Positions 10,360-23,764 are shown, numbered from the stretch's first letter. The stretch: DNA of 64,000 bases from Halictus rubicundus (GCF_050948215.1 NC_135152.1:5304310-5368309), one strand, 5' to 3'. Notes: generated by a model from the letters alone, not told the origin. Numbers and translations are program-made.

Positions 10360-13300
10360 CTGCTCGCCTCTGCTGGTACAAGCGCGCGATACACGCGCGT
10401 AGGAAAATTTATTGATACAGGATTATGGATTATTTCATCGTAGATTCAAGTCTGCGGGTAAATATAGAGCCATCAACGTGTCTGCCGGCATTCGCGCGCT
10501 ATAATAAATAATTCGGCTTTATCGTCACGGCACGCGGAGAACCAATCCGTCGAGACAGTGTCGCTGGCGCGTCGTGTCCCGCGTAAAAACACGAGCTCGG
10601 GACAGATGATAAACAACGATTTACGACGCCGGCCACGCCAGAAAAAGTTCATCGTTCTCGCGCCTCGGTGAATCGCGCGGGCTCGCTCTCCTTTTTCGCG
10701 CAATAATCCCGATCGATGATTCGCCAGCCTTTTTGTCACAAACCCCCACAAAAATTGCAGATCTATTCGCATTTCGCGCTCCAGCACTTCAAACATTTAC
10801 GGAAGGAGGTGCTCTAGATTTAGCGGGAAATTTTAGCGGTACGGGTTTTGTGAAACGCTACATTTAGGTCTTGTATAATACATCTTTCCGTGTACTCTTG
10901 AAAGGCACATTCTGCTCACTGAATTTATGATTGCCGACAGTCGAGTGCAATGGGCAATAATTTGGGGCCGTAATGAGGTGTTTCGGGACATCTCATTGAT
11001 GCCTTCCTCGAAACTGTGTCACTTTTTAACTTGTTCTTTATTAACAGTAACTGTAGGCTAAAATATTGAAGACTTTAACAACTCTGGTTGAATTTATAAT
11101 CATATATCATCGTATATCAATCTTTGTGCGACAAAAATCTGTTTTATAGTACTTCTCACTGAATCGGGTCAATCCATTTTTCCTTTTTGCTCTGTTATAT
11201 CTAGTTTTTATAAATCACGATCATGTGTTAGATTTCGATCAAAATTTGTGGATAACATACATTTTGTCCCTTTAGACTTGCGAAATATACGTTATATGCA
11301 ATTTGTAAATACTCTTTTTGTTTCACAGTACAGAGCTGAACATAAGAGCTAAATTAAGGAGAATGTGTTATATTGAACGAGTGAAGATGTTGAATGAAAA
11401 TGTGTTTAATATTGTTTAAAAATAATTCTTTCGCCACTCTACTGATGGCATTCGTTCATGAATGGTCAACTTGAGCTACCTTTACTAGCCTTTTATAAAG
11501 CTGTGCATCTTTGAAGTTACACGTTTATCATTTGCATTTATAAAGTTTAATTTTCCTCTTTCACTAGAATTTCTTGTAACATTTTACCGTTCTCTCACCT
11601 TTGCCTGATCGAAGAATTTATTTGCTGCGATTTTGCAGTTTTCTCACCTGCAACAACCTCACACATAATCCTTCACACCCATTTCAACATACGTACTCCT
11701 TGCTCCGTCTTGAAACGGAATGGTTAAAGCCACTTGCCAACAACCGTCCCAGAGCGAGTGACTTAATGAATTCACGGCATTAATTTCGCGGCGATTGTTA
11801 GCGTAATCGCCACCCCTGTAGATCGGTATGCGGTAGTTCTTTTTTTTTTCTCCTAGCGGTCGTCGCGAATGCGATAAATGTTGGTATCGAACGTGCGACG
11901 GCACGCGATGCAGTATCCGCGGTGTGCGCGCGGCATGATTTACGAAAGCTACGACGGTATTTGCGTAAACGTCTGTCCTGAGTGTGCAATAAGTGATCGC
12001 GGTGGCGATTACGCCGCCCAAATCGCGCACAAATCAACGGCCGATAGACACGGTATCATTAACTCGGTTTTATTGGCGGATCGGCGTTACAGGAACACGA
12101 TCTCGGGACACATTAAACGGGTCGAGAGCACGCGCGCGCGCGCCCGCGCACGCCTGCGTACTCGGGAGTCTCGGTGTTCGTCGAAGGAACCTGATTACGC
12201 GGAATGCATTTGTATCATTGCCGTTGATAAACATCAAAGGGAGAACGCGCCGGTTGAAGTTCACCGTGATTTATGGTTGGCCGCGGACGCGTCGGTATCG
12301 CCACCGTTTTCAGATGTAAACGTCTCGGCCCGTTAATGTCACGGTAATGAAGTAAACCCGAACGGCTATCGTTTCTGGCTTAATGAATCGCCCCGCAGAT
12401 ATACCGCGCGCCCGAAGATTTTATTCGAATAGACAACATTTATTTAGATAGCAATCGACGAGCGGTGCTTGTAGTCGCCGTAGTCACGATCGTTCCACGG
12501 ATGATTGAACGGGGGGGTCCCGGTTAGTTAAAAGTTTTTTATCGAACGCGTTTCCGCGGCAATTCCCGAGACGCACGGCCTCGTTGCACAAAAGCCTTTT
12601 CTCTGTCCCGCCAGTATCACTTTCGGAGGCTGTTTTCAAACGCGCCACGGAAATTTATGGCCCCTCATTGAAGGGTCTGCCGCGCGTCTATGGGGTAATT
12701 AGAGGGCGTGAAGACGGAGCCTTCGAATACTATCTCCGCGCACCCCGTCGTTCATTTATCCCTGCGAAACTGCCTCGTTTCCCTGAGGCTTGCCTTAGAA
12801 TGCTAATTCTTGTTCCGCGTTATCCTGCCATTGTCGTCCCGGACGAAAAAACTCGGTGTCGCTGCGACGGGAAAAACTCAGGTAGCTATCCAATGCACCG
12901 AAATTTTTGTGGGACTGCCACAATGCTCTTAGTGCACTTCTACATTCCTCTGGGTTAACAGGCAACCACTTATGTATTCATTTAGATCCCATTTTCCTAC
13001 TTGTTTAGAGAAAGAATGGCAAAACTACTTCTTGAGATATTGGAGTAGAAAAATCGATTCTATTTTTGAGTCGATTCAATATTTTATTTAACGGTGGTTC
13101 TTTAGATAATTCTGGGAGGCTCTGTCCAAATAGGACACCAGTGAAATCAAAATTGTAATGAAGCTAAATACAGAATATTTTTCTAGTGTGAGAAATAGTG
13201 TCTAGTTTCCATCTGTAAGACTTTTTCATTTGCTAGCTTTGGAGTAAATTTTATGATGTCCACAAAATGGATATTTTATACCATTAAAATAATGCTTAAA

Positions 13301-14590
13301 CTCATTCGTATAAGTGCAAAAAGTACATTGAGACACATTTTTCTTTGCAGGTAATCTCAAAACATTTCAATTTTCTCATTCAATTTTGCATAGTCAGTCT
13401 CCGGAGAGTGACACGGAGTTATTAACACGCCAACCAAGCATGTGCCTGTTAGGGTGTCTATAAGAGAATAATGAACGTTTAAATTCAATCTGTAACAAAT
13501 TCTGAACTGTTTCAATTGTTACCCTACTTGCTTCTGAAGAAGATAAATGATCTAATGGAGGATCAGTTTCAATTAATTTCATTTTAATTAATTATTTAAT
13601 TTCATTTAATTTCAATTTAAAAGAAATTGCCACGGTGTATCATTAACCCGAAGCCTTGAATCTCGTTTCCCGAAAAGATGGCAATTGAGTGACGTGGTCC
13701 TGCCCGGTCACACGTTATCTGCTGTTATGATGCCGAGTCGAGTCTTGCCACAAATTCACATAAGCGTCGCGTGAAAGCAGCCGGGATAATGAGTGCAGCG
13801 ACACGTTCGTTGAACCGAGTACCGTGACAGAACGAGTTCCAGCGAGCGAAACTTCTATGCAAAAATGAGCAGAAAATTAATTTGCCCGACCACGGTGAGG
13901 ATAAACGTAATGTCATCTACGTAAAGCTGGGAGAAGAGTATCTTCGAGTTAGAATGACTGTGGAACAACAGTCCGGCGAATCGATAATCCAAGGTCAGTG
14001 GGTGACGAACACTTTCCGCGTGTGTCGAGCTCCCCAAATTGATTAGAAAAATGCGAAGTACGTGTCGGAATGTTAACGACCGCGGCGCGTGTGTGTCGTG
14101 TTCCTTTTTTGATTTACGCGCGTCGATATCGCATCGTTACGGGCGATCTTTATTGGCCGGCTGGTCTATCCCCGTCGCTGGGTACGAAAGGATAGAGCTA
14201 ACAAACCTTGAACTCTCTCGGTGGCGATGCCGGCGAGGTTCCCGCGTAAAAGCCACGTGGTCTCTCCCTCCTGTTTCTCTGTCTTTCTCTCTCTGTTTCT
14301 CTCCGGGTTCTCTATGTCTCTCTCTCTCTTCGTCTCTTTCCAGCTCGCACCGGAGGTCTGGGAGCCTCCAGTATGGTGCTACTCGACGATACGACGGTTG
14401 CCAGTAGGTGTTACGTACCTCGGGGAGCAACCTCGTTCAATATAAACCAGCTAGGAACAACGCTGTAACCGTAACGTTGACGTTTACGACGACGAAATCG
14501 TGGCTCGGCTCGTTTACCCCTCCCTGTTATGTGCCTCGACGCTTGCTATCGTCGCTCGGCTTGCCGAGGGCTCGTCGGTAATACAGAGCA
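10360..14590. other. Intronic sequence without genes
   Basis: Mixed composition: AT-rich at 10860-11600, CG-rich at 11860-12340 with an alternating CG run (12131-12146), and AT-rich at 12960-13640. A TAATT-dense patch sits at 13566-13620. A polypyrimidine stretch at 14262-14342 precedes the Tc1-like element. Open frames such as 11878-12336 lack any recognisable domain and are matched by equally long frames on the other strand. Confidence 0.5.
13566..13620. promoter_or_regulatory. Homeodomain-site-like TAATT cluster
   Basis: The stretch has about six ATTA/TAAT cores in 55 bp, arranged as a degenerate repeat of aatttcattt. TAATTA is the generic homeodomain target, so Hox-type proteins could bind. 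AT-rich slippage gives the same look, so function is speculative. Confidence 0.3.
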
Positions 14591-14594
14591 CGTA

Positions 14595-15431
14595 CAGTGG
14601 TTCGCAAAAATAAGAGACCTTTCTATCCTTCACGTTTTTGCACGATCCTCCGCGAAATTGTGAATAATTGCCCATCATTTAATCTTTGATCTCTCTTACC
14701 TTCCTGTAAAAAAGACGTAAAATATTCTGCCTGTGCTTTTTCTAAAAAGTGAATCCTCTAGTTTAACGTCCCTGAACTCTACTTTCAAAGTCTCCTTTTT
14801 TTTTTGTTAACAAACTAAATAAAAAATTGGAGGTTCATTCATGAAATTGTGGTCGACAAATTGTCGATCTTTGAGCTTGTATAACTCCGTGTAAGAAAAG
14901 CTTACAATATTCTGTCATCTAAAGTCACATTGAAATGAATGTACAAGAATATTTTGTACACTCCGCAGGATCATTTGAATTCACAAAAATTCGAAAAAGA
15001 AAAAATAACTTCAGTGTCTTACTTTCATTTTGTAACACAAAAGGGTCTTTGGAAAACTATTAAGTTCAAGGGCGTGGTATTAAAGACAGTACCATTTAAG
15101 ATAAGGACAAAGAAAGAGAAAAACGTTGTGCAGTGAATAAAACGCAATAAAACATCATAGTGTTGACACAGTTAAAGTACAATTATTAAGTTGCGTTCAC
15201 ATAAAGCAACAGAATGAATTTCCTTGTTCAAACATCTGTCATAATGAAAATCAAGGACAGTTAAAATAACTTCAGTGTCATAATTTTTTAAGGCAGCCGT
15301 TACCAGTTGTTCATAATGCTTGGCAAGTTCAGTGTCGATAAAATAAAGAATAGTTGGAATTCGCGCAATTTAGTGTTGCAAGTGAAGAGCATGAAAGATA
15401 AACAGTAGTCCCTTATTTTTGTCGGCCACTG
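14595..15431. mobile_element. Non-autonomous Tc1/mariner-like transposon, 837 bp
   Basis: The left end CAGTGGTTCGCAAAAATAAG and the right end read inverted (CAGTGGCCGACAAAAATAAG) match at 19 of 24 positions when extended to GAC. Both sides are flanked by TA, the Tc1/mariner target duplication, and CAGTGG...AAAAATAA is typical of Tc1-like termini. The interior is AT-rich. Its longest frame (14939-15136, 65 codons, Lys-rich) does not resemble a DDE transposase, so the copy needs transposase supplied in trans. The word ataacttcagtgtc occurs twice inside (near 15005 and 15267), hinting at internal duplication. Confidence 0.75.
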
Positions 15432-18400
15432 TATCTCCTCGTGCATCGACCAAGGATCCCTCTTCGTGTGCGGTAGGAGTCTTCTCGTCCCTGGAACAGG
15501 AACACAAGTTCATTGTACAAATCATGTATGGGCCGGCGGCTGTTTTTACGGGTCCGTTTCACGCGAGCTTCTAATTACCGGCAACTGTTCGCTGGGATTG
15601 TCCCCGTGAGTTATTGCGACAGTGTGCTCGCCCCGTTTTCGCCTCCTCCGCCCATTGTTCATCGGTTTCGCTCTTGTTCTCTGCAAGAAAACCGAGAAAA
15701 AGCTATTATCGATCACAACCGGTGCGACGAATAAACGCGTCGCAAGGTGTGCGCCGGTGTGTACCTCAATGGCTGACGAACATGGCCGAGTGCACTTTCC
15801 ATCTTGATGCCCCCTCTTAGGCCCCGTTTCCGGCCTGGGTTGGTCGTCCGAGCTGCATCGTAGACGTTTTCACGAACCATTCAACCGTTTGACTGTCACG
15901 GGCCTTCGCAAAAATCCAGCGAAAATACCCAAGCGATAGTCGAGCTGTCTCCAAGCATTCGCTTCTCATTCCGCGCCGAAAGACTACAGTTCGCTAGTTA
16001 GTTAAGCTAAATAATCAAATTAATCCCTCTAAATAATCAATTGATCCTCTAAGTGCGCTGCAGAGCTTGTAACAGCACACATTTCAGTTGGGAATGTTCT
16101 GTAGAAATGGTCATAGTAAACTCATGTTTGGACAAAGTTCGACTGAATAATTGAACTTTGAATTGACCAAGATTGTCGATCGTTGAGGTGACCAAAAATT
16201 GTGAACGTTGAGCGATGAAAGTTTTCTGCGATAATGTGTCTCTTTCCGTCGCAGGACCCAGGAGTAGACGGTAACATGGACACTTGAGGAAGTCCTACGA
16301 CCACAGCGCAGGGAGCAGTTATTCCTTGTAGTCGTTCGATTCTCATCAGCTTAGAGGAACGTTCGGGAAGACTCCTATAGTATCCCGACTACAATACCGT
16401 TTCGTTTCCAGCTCGATAAAGTCGTTTATGGTTACTTTACCGTGCGATTGGCTAGCACTTTCGGGCACTGAACAGGAGAAGCGCGATCTGCGTCAGTCGA
16501 ACGATCAAGCCGGTAATTTACAATAGGAAAATTGAAAAGATCGGATCGTGGCGGAGTCGCGTCGAACATAGGCGTGCGTGTTGCACGTCCGTGACGAAGT
16601 GGCTCGGCCTCTGCTGTTCGCAGAGGTGTGCGAGCCAACCGACGAGCCTTGTGGGATGATGTTGGTGAACGAACACAAGCTGAACGGCGACCTAAAGAGG
16701 CGACCCAACTTGGTAGGTGCGTTCATCGTGCATGGAGGCGCTCCGCAGACCCTTTCCATGTGTTGCTCCGTTGGCCCGGATGGAGGATGACGTACGAGCC
16801 TCTCCGTATGACTTACTACGCCCTTTTCCCTTCTCCACGCCCGCCGCTCCTGCGTACTGCTCGCTCGAAAAACATTCGGTGCCCTTGGAATTACCTGACC
16901 CTTCACGTTTCCATCCTGGAGACCACTCACGCTCGACCGCCTCCGATCTATCAAATCCTCGCCGAATCCTCTTCCGTACTCTTCATCACCGATCTACTGC
17001 ACCCTTGACACTTGATTCTCTGCATTGTCAACAATGTCCGGGTGCGATCGTTCAAGCCCCCATTTTTTTGACCTGTTTCGAGAGATGACTGGAATTTAAC
17101 GCTTGGCTTGCTACCTGTAGTCACTTGAGACTTTGTACAATTTTTTGGATTGTTGGCAGTTGGTGCAAGCTGATTGTTAGTTAGGTATTGATTTTAGGTA
17201 GCTGACAAATTAATTTGGATGGTTCACCCTTGGAGAAATGTTTGAAACGTTTCCTCTAATTTTTTAAATTGTCGGTTACTTGTATTAGCTTCAATAAGAG
17301 GTTCGACGTTGATTTTAAGGAAACGCGTTCAAAAATATATAAAAGAAAAATGATACATACCGATCTAAGTAGTTTCAACGCTGACTGCTATCAAATCGTT
17401 AGAAGTGATCCCTCCGCAGCAGTTAAACAATTGAAATGAAATGGTGTCCTCTGGAAAAAATGAAAAATTGAGATATTTCAAGGTTATGTGTAGATACCAT
17501 AATTCTTTATCCATCTCGAGTTAATTCATCGCAACCTATTTGCGTAAATCTAACTTCATTGGAAGTTAATAGAGAAGAAAAAGTTAATAGAGTAATCATT
17601 CTGTCTTAACAGGTTTGAGTAAATGTAACTTTATTGGACTTCGTAGAATCTAAAAAAGTCGATGAAGTAATCAGTTAAATTTTATTGAACTGAATTTTAC
17701 AGGAGTTTTCGGAGTGGTAGTCAAGGCGCCATATTAATTCTAGCATCCGCACTTCAGCCATCCAATCAATGTTTAAGTCGATCCAACTTCTGATTAAATA
17801 ATAAATCTATTCCTCACCGTTTCGTTTAATTTGAAGTCAGTGTCGTAACTTTTCGCCTTTATAAGAAACCCACTAAATGCAAATTGGCGTAAAATCCTTG
17901 TTTGCCGATAATTATCACTGCCGACACTGATTCTCGCATACATTACGCCGTCTGTTAATTGATTTTTGATTGATATCGGTTGACCATTGTCGGGAGCCAA
18001 AAAAAAAGCGTTGTCGTCATAGAAGGAGAGAATGCGGCGCGATTAAAAATAATTGTGAACATTGATCAAATTATATCGAGTTCGGGGGGGCAATTTGCAT
18101 GAAGTCTCGCCGCATAATTTCACCGTGAAACCGACGTATCGTCGGGCGATTTTTCCACGTTGAACGCATTATAACGCGAGGATCCTTAAAGGTGCTTATC
18201 ACGGTCGACGGTGATCCGCTGCCATGAAAGCGTAATTTCTGATCGGCGGAATCACTTACATCCTGTCTCACGTTTTTTCTGCCGACAACTCGGAGCCCCG
18301 CCACCCGTAAACACGCGTAATATTATTTCACGCGATTGGCAAATGGCCGGGAGAGCCAGTGTTAACCGGCCGTTTTACATGTGCAAAATAATTGCATCTC

Positions 18401-20553
18401 GCATTCGATAGGATCTACGGCTGGTTACTGCTAAACATTACTTGGATCACTTACCGTAACACATGGAGATGCTTCAGCGCCGCGTTGCCCACCGGGAAGG
18501 ATCGTCTGCCATTCTTGAAATTGGCGCGAAAAATAGGAAGCAACGATCTCGATTTTATATTCCATTACGCGGAAAAGCAAACGCGCCGATTACACGCCTT
18601 AAAATTTTATCGAACGACAGGTGCGGAACGATCTCGGAAAAATCAAATTGAATAATTTGCGACAAGCGTCGACGGATTATTAAACTTTTTCACAAAGACC
18701 CAATTAAGTATTAAAAATTTATAGAGCAACTATCGACCGGGCGGGTTCTCCGACAACATAAAAATTAAACGTAACAATCTTCACGATAAGCGATCAAGCT
18801 GTCGGCCATTATTTAAACTGGCCCGCGATAAAGCAAACGAGCCGATTAAATATGAAGCTTTCATCGACCATCAGGCACTCAATTACTGCAAGTATGTAAC
18901 TGCTTGCGACTCTCGACCGAATGAAATAATTATGATGCACGACAGACGATCGAGGTATGAATTTTTATTTAAATCTCCTCCGCGGTCCGCATAAATCTCG
19001 CCGGTACAGATCATGATTAAGCGAGGAGTCCGGTGTAGACCGTCGAGAATGAACGAGGATCTTTAACAATTTATTGGAACTCATGGATCGTACAAGTCTT
19101 TTTCAAATTTTGGTACTATTTTACTTCGCTATCGAAGTAACGGAAAACATTTCTTCAAGTCTACGGGACTTGTGCGTAACCGTTATAATAATTATAATGG
19201 TCTATATTCATACAAAAAAAAAAATTAATTTTATCCAGCCACATCAGGCACACCAGTGCTCAAATGTGACTGGTGTCAGGTATTGTATTTTACAAATAGT
19301 AAAATTCTTTACGCACCTATTGCTAAATCGCACGAAATTGAAGTGAACCCGATGTTGTCACTTTCGTGAGGCATACGTGCCGATCGGTTCGAAGGTGGGC
19401 AGGTTCGACTTAAAATATCGAATGCTCTGAAAGCAGCCGAGAGCGATAAATCTCGGTGCTAGAGGATAGCCGACGGAAGAGTTGCCGGGCAGGACAGGGC
19501 GGCCGACGAAGCTCGGGGAACGATTACAAGATGAACGAGGTGATATTAGCGCGTCGGGTATCTCGTGCTAGGATCGCGCGAGGAGAGGACACGTGTATCT
19601 CAGTGGTAGGCAACGAGCGTTTCGTCGAGCGACGGTGGTCTCTCTCGTCTCTATCGAGCGCGTTGGATGTCGTCCGGCGAAACAATAGGCACGACGGTTT
19701 ATTCGTGCCTACGAGCTGTAAAGAGGAAAAAGAAGCCTCAGAAACGTGAGCGGCGCGTAACGCGCGCGCGGAGCTTAGCCGGCACAACTATCGAATAGAA
19801 GCAAGGTGGAGCGAGGCGAGCAAGCTAGCAAAGTATAGACGACGCGCTGATCGCACGTTCAGCCGGCAGCGTACCGGCTGCCTGCCTACCAGGGTTCTCA
19901 ATTTGATGGACGAGCTGTTCGCATGTACGAGCACGGTGCGCTGGCTCGCTGGCTCACCTTTGCACACCGACACCGGCCCGGCTACGCTATCTCGGTGTTT
20001 TGCAAATTTCATGCGGGAGGAGTTATCGCCCTCGCGGCCAGGATTAATCCTCTCGCCGCGTACCATTGTCGTTAGCGGCAATTTATCAATTACCCCGCTG
20101 TTTCTGAGATTGTTTCCGAGTGGCCCCTGCCTTCGATCGCTGCGAGACGAGACGATTAGCGCTTCTGAACGCCCACGTTCTCCCAAGAAAAGGAAACACC
20201 GTTCCGCGCAGTGCTGGATTAACCACTGCCCAAAGTATAACCACGTTCTTAGGGCATCTGGAGAAGGGATTTTATGCATTTATCACATAAATCAGTAGCT
20301 GCAATTCGACCCAGCGTGAAGATCGAAAGAATTGAACAGCATCAATAAGAAAACGTTCCTAACACCTTGCACTACGACTAATTTTACGGTTTCAGTGATT
20401 AGCACTTTTTTGTAATTCGTAATTTCCTAAGAAAAAAGGAGGAAATTTATGTATATCGTATGCCTACGTGATCTTCAATAGCTGTACATTAACAACGCCA
20501 AAATAGAATTTTATTTCGGTTTAAAGAAAATTAGTAACATATATATTTGTTAG
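15432..20553. other. Intronic sequence without genes
   Basis: GC-richer at 15440-15990 and 16440-17050, AT-rich at 17090-17700. A degenerate tandem duplication lies at 17541-17690. At 18640-19040 there are many ATTA/TAAT cores and a GCCATTAT word (18805), a PHO-like motif. The strongest open frames (for example 16505-16954 and 19788-20279) overlap frames on the opposite strand and show no family signature. Confidence 0.5.
17541..17690. repeat. Degenerate two-copy tandem duplication, about 75 bp
   Basis: The words tgcgtaaatctaacttcattgg (17541) and tgagtaaatgtaactttattgg (17616) begin two copies. Both go on to shared gaagtaatca/agagtaatca text. Confidence 0.55.
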
Positions 20554-20555
20554 TA

Positions 20556-20798
20556 GACTGCGGATCTTTACGTATTTATGGCCTCTAAAAATTTGCAAAA
20601 AATGCTAAAATATAACATTCAACAGAATTTAATAGAATTTTCATTTATTTCAGATCAACAAAGCCACTACCACTGAAAATAAAATTTTACTTGACTCCAC
20701 TTTCTTAAAATACCTCTAAAAAAATTGCAAATTGCATAAACATCCTATATCTCGTAACAATTGTATCAAATTTTAATTTTGCATAAAGATCCACGGTC
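20556..20798. mobile_element. MITE of the GACTGCGGAT family, full-length, 243 bp
   Basis: The left end GACTGCGGATCTTTACG and the inverted right end GACCGTGGATCTTTATG match at 14 of 17 positions. TA flanks both ends. The right-hand end continues with GCAAAATTAAAATTTG, the sub-terminal text shared with the copies at 24193, 27904 and 59801. No frame is present. This is the best-preserved copy and defines the family here. Confidence 0.7.
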
Positions 20799-20799
20799 T

Positions 20800-21381
20800 A
20801 ATAACAATATACAACACTAACATCGCGATGTCGATTCTCTTACGTTTGTTTATGGATTATTCTTCGGTGTCGGTCTCCTCCAGGCTGCCTGAGCGGGAGT
20901 TTAGCCAATTAGAGACGCTGCGCGCAAGAATGGCCGAAAACTGGCATTCACGTGGACACTCGCGATCATGGCGGAGATTTCGAGGAGAGTTGCAGGCTCC
21001 GGTTTTTGCGCGGCTTCTATACGGGCGGACTGCCTTTTCTTCGCTGCTCCGGGCTGAGATAATGCATACTTCGGAGAGCCGGCCGCGCTTCGTAGGCACG
21101 AAGAACGTGTTTAGGTGCTCGACGATCGGAACGAGTACACCGGCAGACAAAGGATACGTACGCCCGTGCCCGTGAGCAACGATGGGATACAAGGCAAAAT
21201 AATTGAATCGAAAAGTGTTCCTGCTCACGTTTTTGTGGGAATGCTCTCTTTCTCTCTCTCTCTCTCTCTATCTCTCTCAGACGAGAGACGAGCTCAGGAG
21301 ATGAAGATGTAGCTCTGGGTACAGCACGCCGGGAATCCGGAGGCCGGCCTCGAGTAAAACGAAAAAGAACGACAAGGTAGA

Positions 21382-21429
<48 letters not shown>

Positions 21430-22950
21430 CGATGGAGGAGAATGAAAAAGGTTCTATATCGAAGGGCATCGGTTGAATAAGTCAAAGGGAGAAATGGAGA
21501 GTCGGAGGGAGGGCGAAGTTTAATTAGCCGGTCATTAAACATTCATCAGGAGACGCGTGTCCACGGGCTCGTCAGCGGCTCCCACGATAAAACCAAACAA
21601 TTTCCATCGCGTTGGCTAAACGTTTCTTCGTTCCATCGATCTTCCATCGCGGCGTTACTTAGGGATTCGACGCGATGCCTCGCCGTTCTACGTGGAACTC
21701 GTTGAAATCGATGATCGCCGGCCGTATCGCACCGTTTCCATCAACCAGACCCCTGGAGGAAGGGAGCACGCTGCTGTCGGGTACCGGCCTACCGATAGAA
21801 AGAAGAAGAGGAGAGCCGGGGAGAGAGAATATTCGATCCGTTTCTTCGCATCATCATCGTCCTCTTCAACGAACGGAGAGAGTGAGAAAGAGTTCTTTGC
21901 CACGTTCTGGCGCCATCTGCGCGACGCGCGTAGCCGTGGCCCGTATTCAATTAATACGCGACGATGTAATCAGCCGCCGTTGCCACTGCAAATAGACACG
22001 GACGTTCGTAACTCAGCCGCGCGCAACACGGCCCGCTTCTTTCCCCTGTTCTTTTTGCCTCTCTTTCGGCGAACCTGCCCACAACGCACACTGTGTGTCT
22101 GGCTGGACGGGGGCCGGCCATTACGTACAGCACCTGCCACCACTGACTGCGACCCGGCGCTGCCACAATGCTCTCTCACTGACACACAATGCTCGTCCGA
22201 GCTACCACCGCCTCCTGCGACCGCTTTCTTCTTCATTCCGGTCAGGTTCCAGCGATCCGGTAAAAACGTTATGAATATCGAGCGGCCGGCTAATTGCCAG
22301 CGACACCGATACACTTTATCGCCGCGCTAAAACTGAGAGAGAAGAGAAAGAGAGGGAGAGAATGAGAGAAAGGAGAGAGAAAGACGGATCGATCACGACG
22401 CGTGGCACAGAGGCGGCCAGCACACGCTCTCGTCGATCCCGTGCTCGTTTATTTGTTTATCTGCCGGCGAGATTATTACGCCCGTTCGCGAATACGTGTA
22501 ATGCGCTGCCCGTGGAAGGGGCGGGGCAGATGTAATAACGTCGAGGAACGTACGATCGTAACGGAGCTCTGCTGTAACAGCTTGAAAAACCGGCGACGAC
22601 CGTCTTGCGCGCCGAAGAATCTTCCTCCTTCGGGTACAAGGCCGTTCAGCAGATTCTGAGTCACGAGAGCCACACTTTGAACCTTGCGGAGGGCTAGCCG
22701 CTCGTCATTCGGATCATCCGCGGGCCTGGGAGGGCGGATACTAGGTGGGGACCGATGATCTACCTGGTTAGTTGCGGCATGGGGGCCTAGGAGGCAGTTG
22801 GCCAATGGGGTTTCGCAACGACGGGTAATTAACCCCTTACGGTGTCATTCCTTTCACAGCTAGCATCAGTTTTCTTCGTCGTTGGTGATTTTCTGCATGA
22901 AACACGAAATTTGTATTTGTGGCTGTACACTTTCTTCGAAATCCTCGTTG
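20800..22950. other. Intronic sequence with CT/GA tracts, no gene
   Basis: The longest frame (21692-22330, about 210 codons) is Arg/Thr/Pro-rich, has no domain I recognise and overlaps long frames on the opposite strand, as expected in GC-rich DNA. CT and GA tracts face each other at 21244-21427. A purine-rich tract lies at 22331-22383. Confidence 0.5.
21244..21427. repeat. Inverted CT...GA microsatellite pair
   Basis: A CT tract (21244-21279) is followed about 110 bp later by a GA tract (21391-21427). The two are complementary, so the segment could fold into a hairpin or offer GAGA-factor sites on both strands. Confidence 0.85.
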
Positions 22951-22956
22951 TGAGTG

Positions 22957-23045
22957 GACTGCGGATTTTAAGCGTTTATGACAGAAATTAGTGGGTGAAA
23001 CACATAGTTGTGAAAACGTTAGAAAAATTTAAGAACGTTCTTGTA
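22957..23045 (+). mobile_element. Solo end of the GACTGCGGAT MITE family
   Basis: It starts GACTGCGGATTTTAAGCG. No inverted partner was found in the next 300 bp, so the copy is truncated or decayed. Confidence 0.4.
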
Positions 23046-23723
23046 TTATCCATAACTTGCCAAAATTATTATTATTTAACTTCAATATAATAGTGAATGG
23101 TTAATTAGATTGTTATCCTTACAGAGTTAAGAGGAAAAAGAGTGAAGATAGACTAGAGAACAATTACGATTTTCTGTCGGTGAGCAACGAGCTTCCTTGA
23201 ACATCGAGTAGGATTCACATGGATTAGTATTTCTGTTTTCCCATGACGTGTTCGCGGTTCCTTTTCCTTCGTTTGGTCGATTTCACGCGGGCTGTTGGAA
23301 CGATGCGTGCATAAGTCAACGTTTCATGCGAGAACTGAATCGAAACGTTTTGCGTACCCATTTATTTCGTGGCTATTGACCGCCGACGCGGGTGGGAAAG
23401 GACGACGGGCATAACTCATCCACCAGAAACCTCTTGACCTTTTAAAATAATCGCTCGATCGTCGTTGCTCTCGCGCGGGGCTCTCGCAACGTGCCAGAAA
23501 GAGCCTAGCTATCTTCGCTCTTATACCATAGCTAGCTATCCAGCCGGCCTCGGTTCGCCGTGGAACGAAAATTTCTTAATTTCACGACGCCTCTTCCGAC
23601 GTCGTACGCGTCGATGATGTACGATTCTATCCGGGAACTTTTAAGAGGGCCCGGCCAACAGCCGGCCAACCACCAGAGAGTGGGACCGCGGGCCGCGTAC
23701 ACACAAACCGTTATTACCCGGCG

Positions 23724-23764
23724 GCCATATTAATCGCTCGTTGTTCGAGCGTTAATAGAGAGAG
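23724..23764. promoter_or_regulatory. PRE-like motif cluster (PHO plus GAGA)
   Basis: GCCATAT (23724-23730) matches the PHO core. It overlaps an imperfect hairpin (attaatcgctcg...cgagcgttaat, 23729-23756), which is followed by AGAGAGAG (23757-23764). PHO and GAGA sites in close proximity are typical of Polycomb response elements, which are known in the Ubx domain of Drosophila. This is motif evidence only. Confidence 0.3.

Noticed and set aside
11811..11832. cacccctgtagatcggtatg resembles the mir-10 mature sequence, a Hox-cluster microRNA
   Set aside because: It has an extra C in the seed and mismatches downstream, no matching hairpin arm is visible, and insect mir-10 lies between Dfd and Scr, not in Ubx.
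14939..15136. A 65-codon Lys-rich frame inside the Tc1-like element, considered as transposase remnant
   Set aside because: No DDE/D or helix-turn-helix features seen and far too short.
21692..22330. A 212-codon open frame on the + strand
   Set aside because: GC-rich region with long frames on both strands, no recognisable domain, Arg/Pro/Thr-biased composition.
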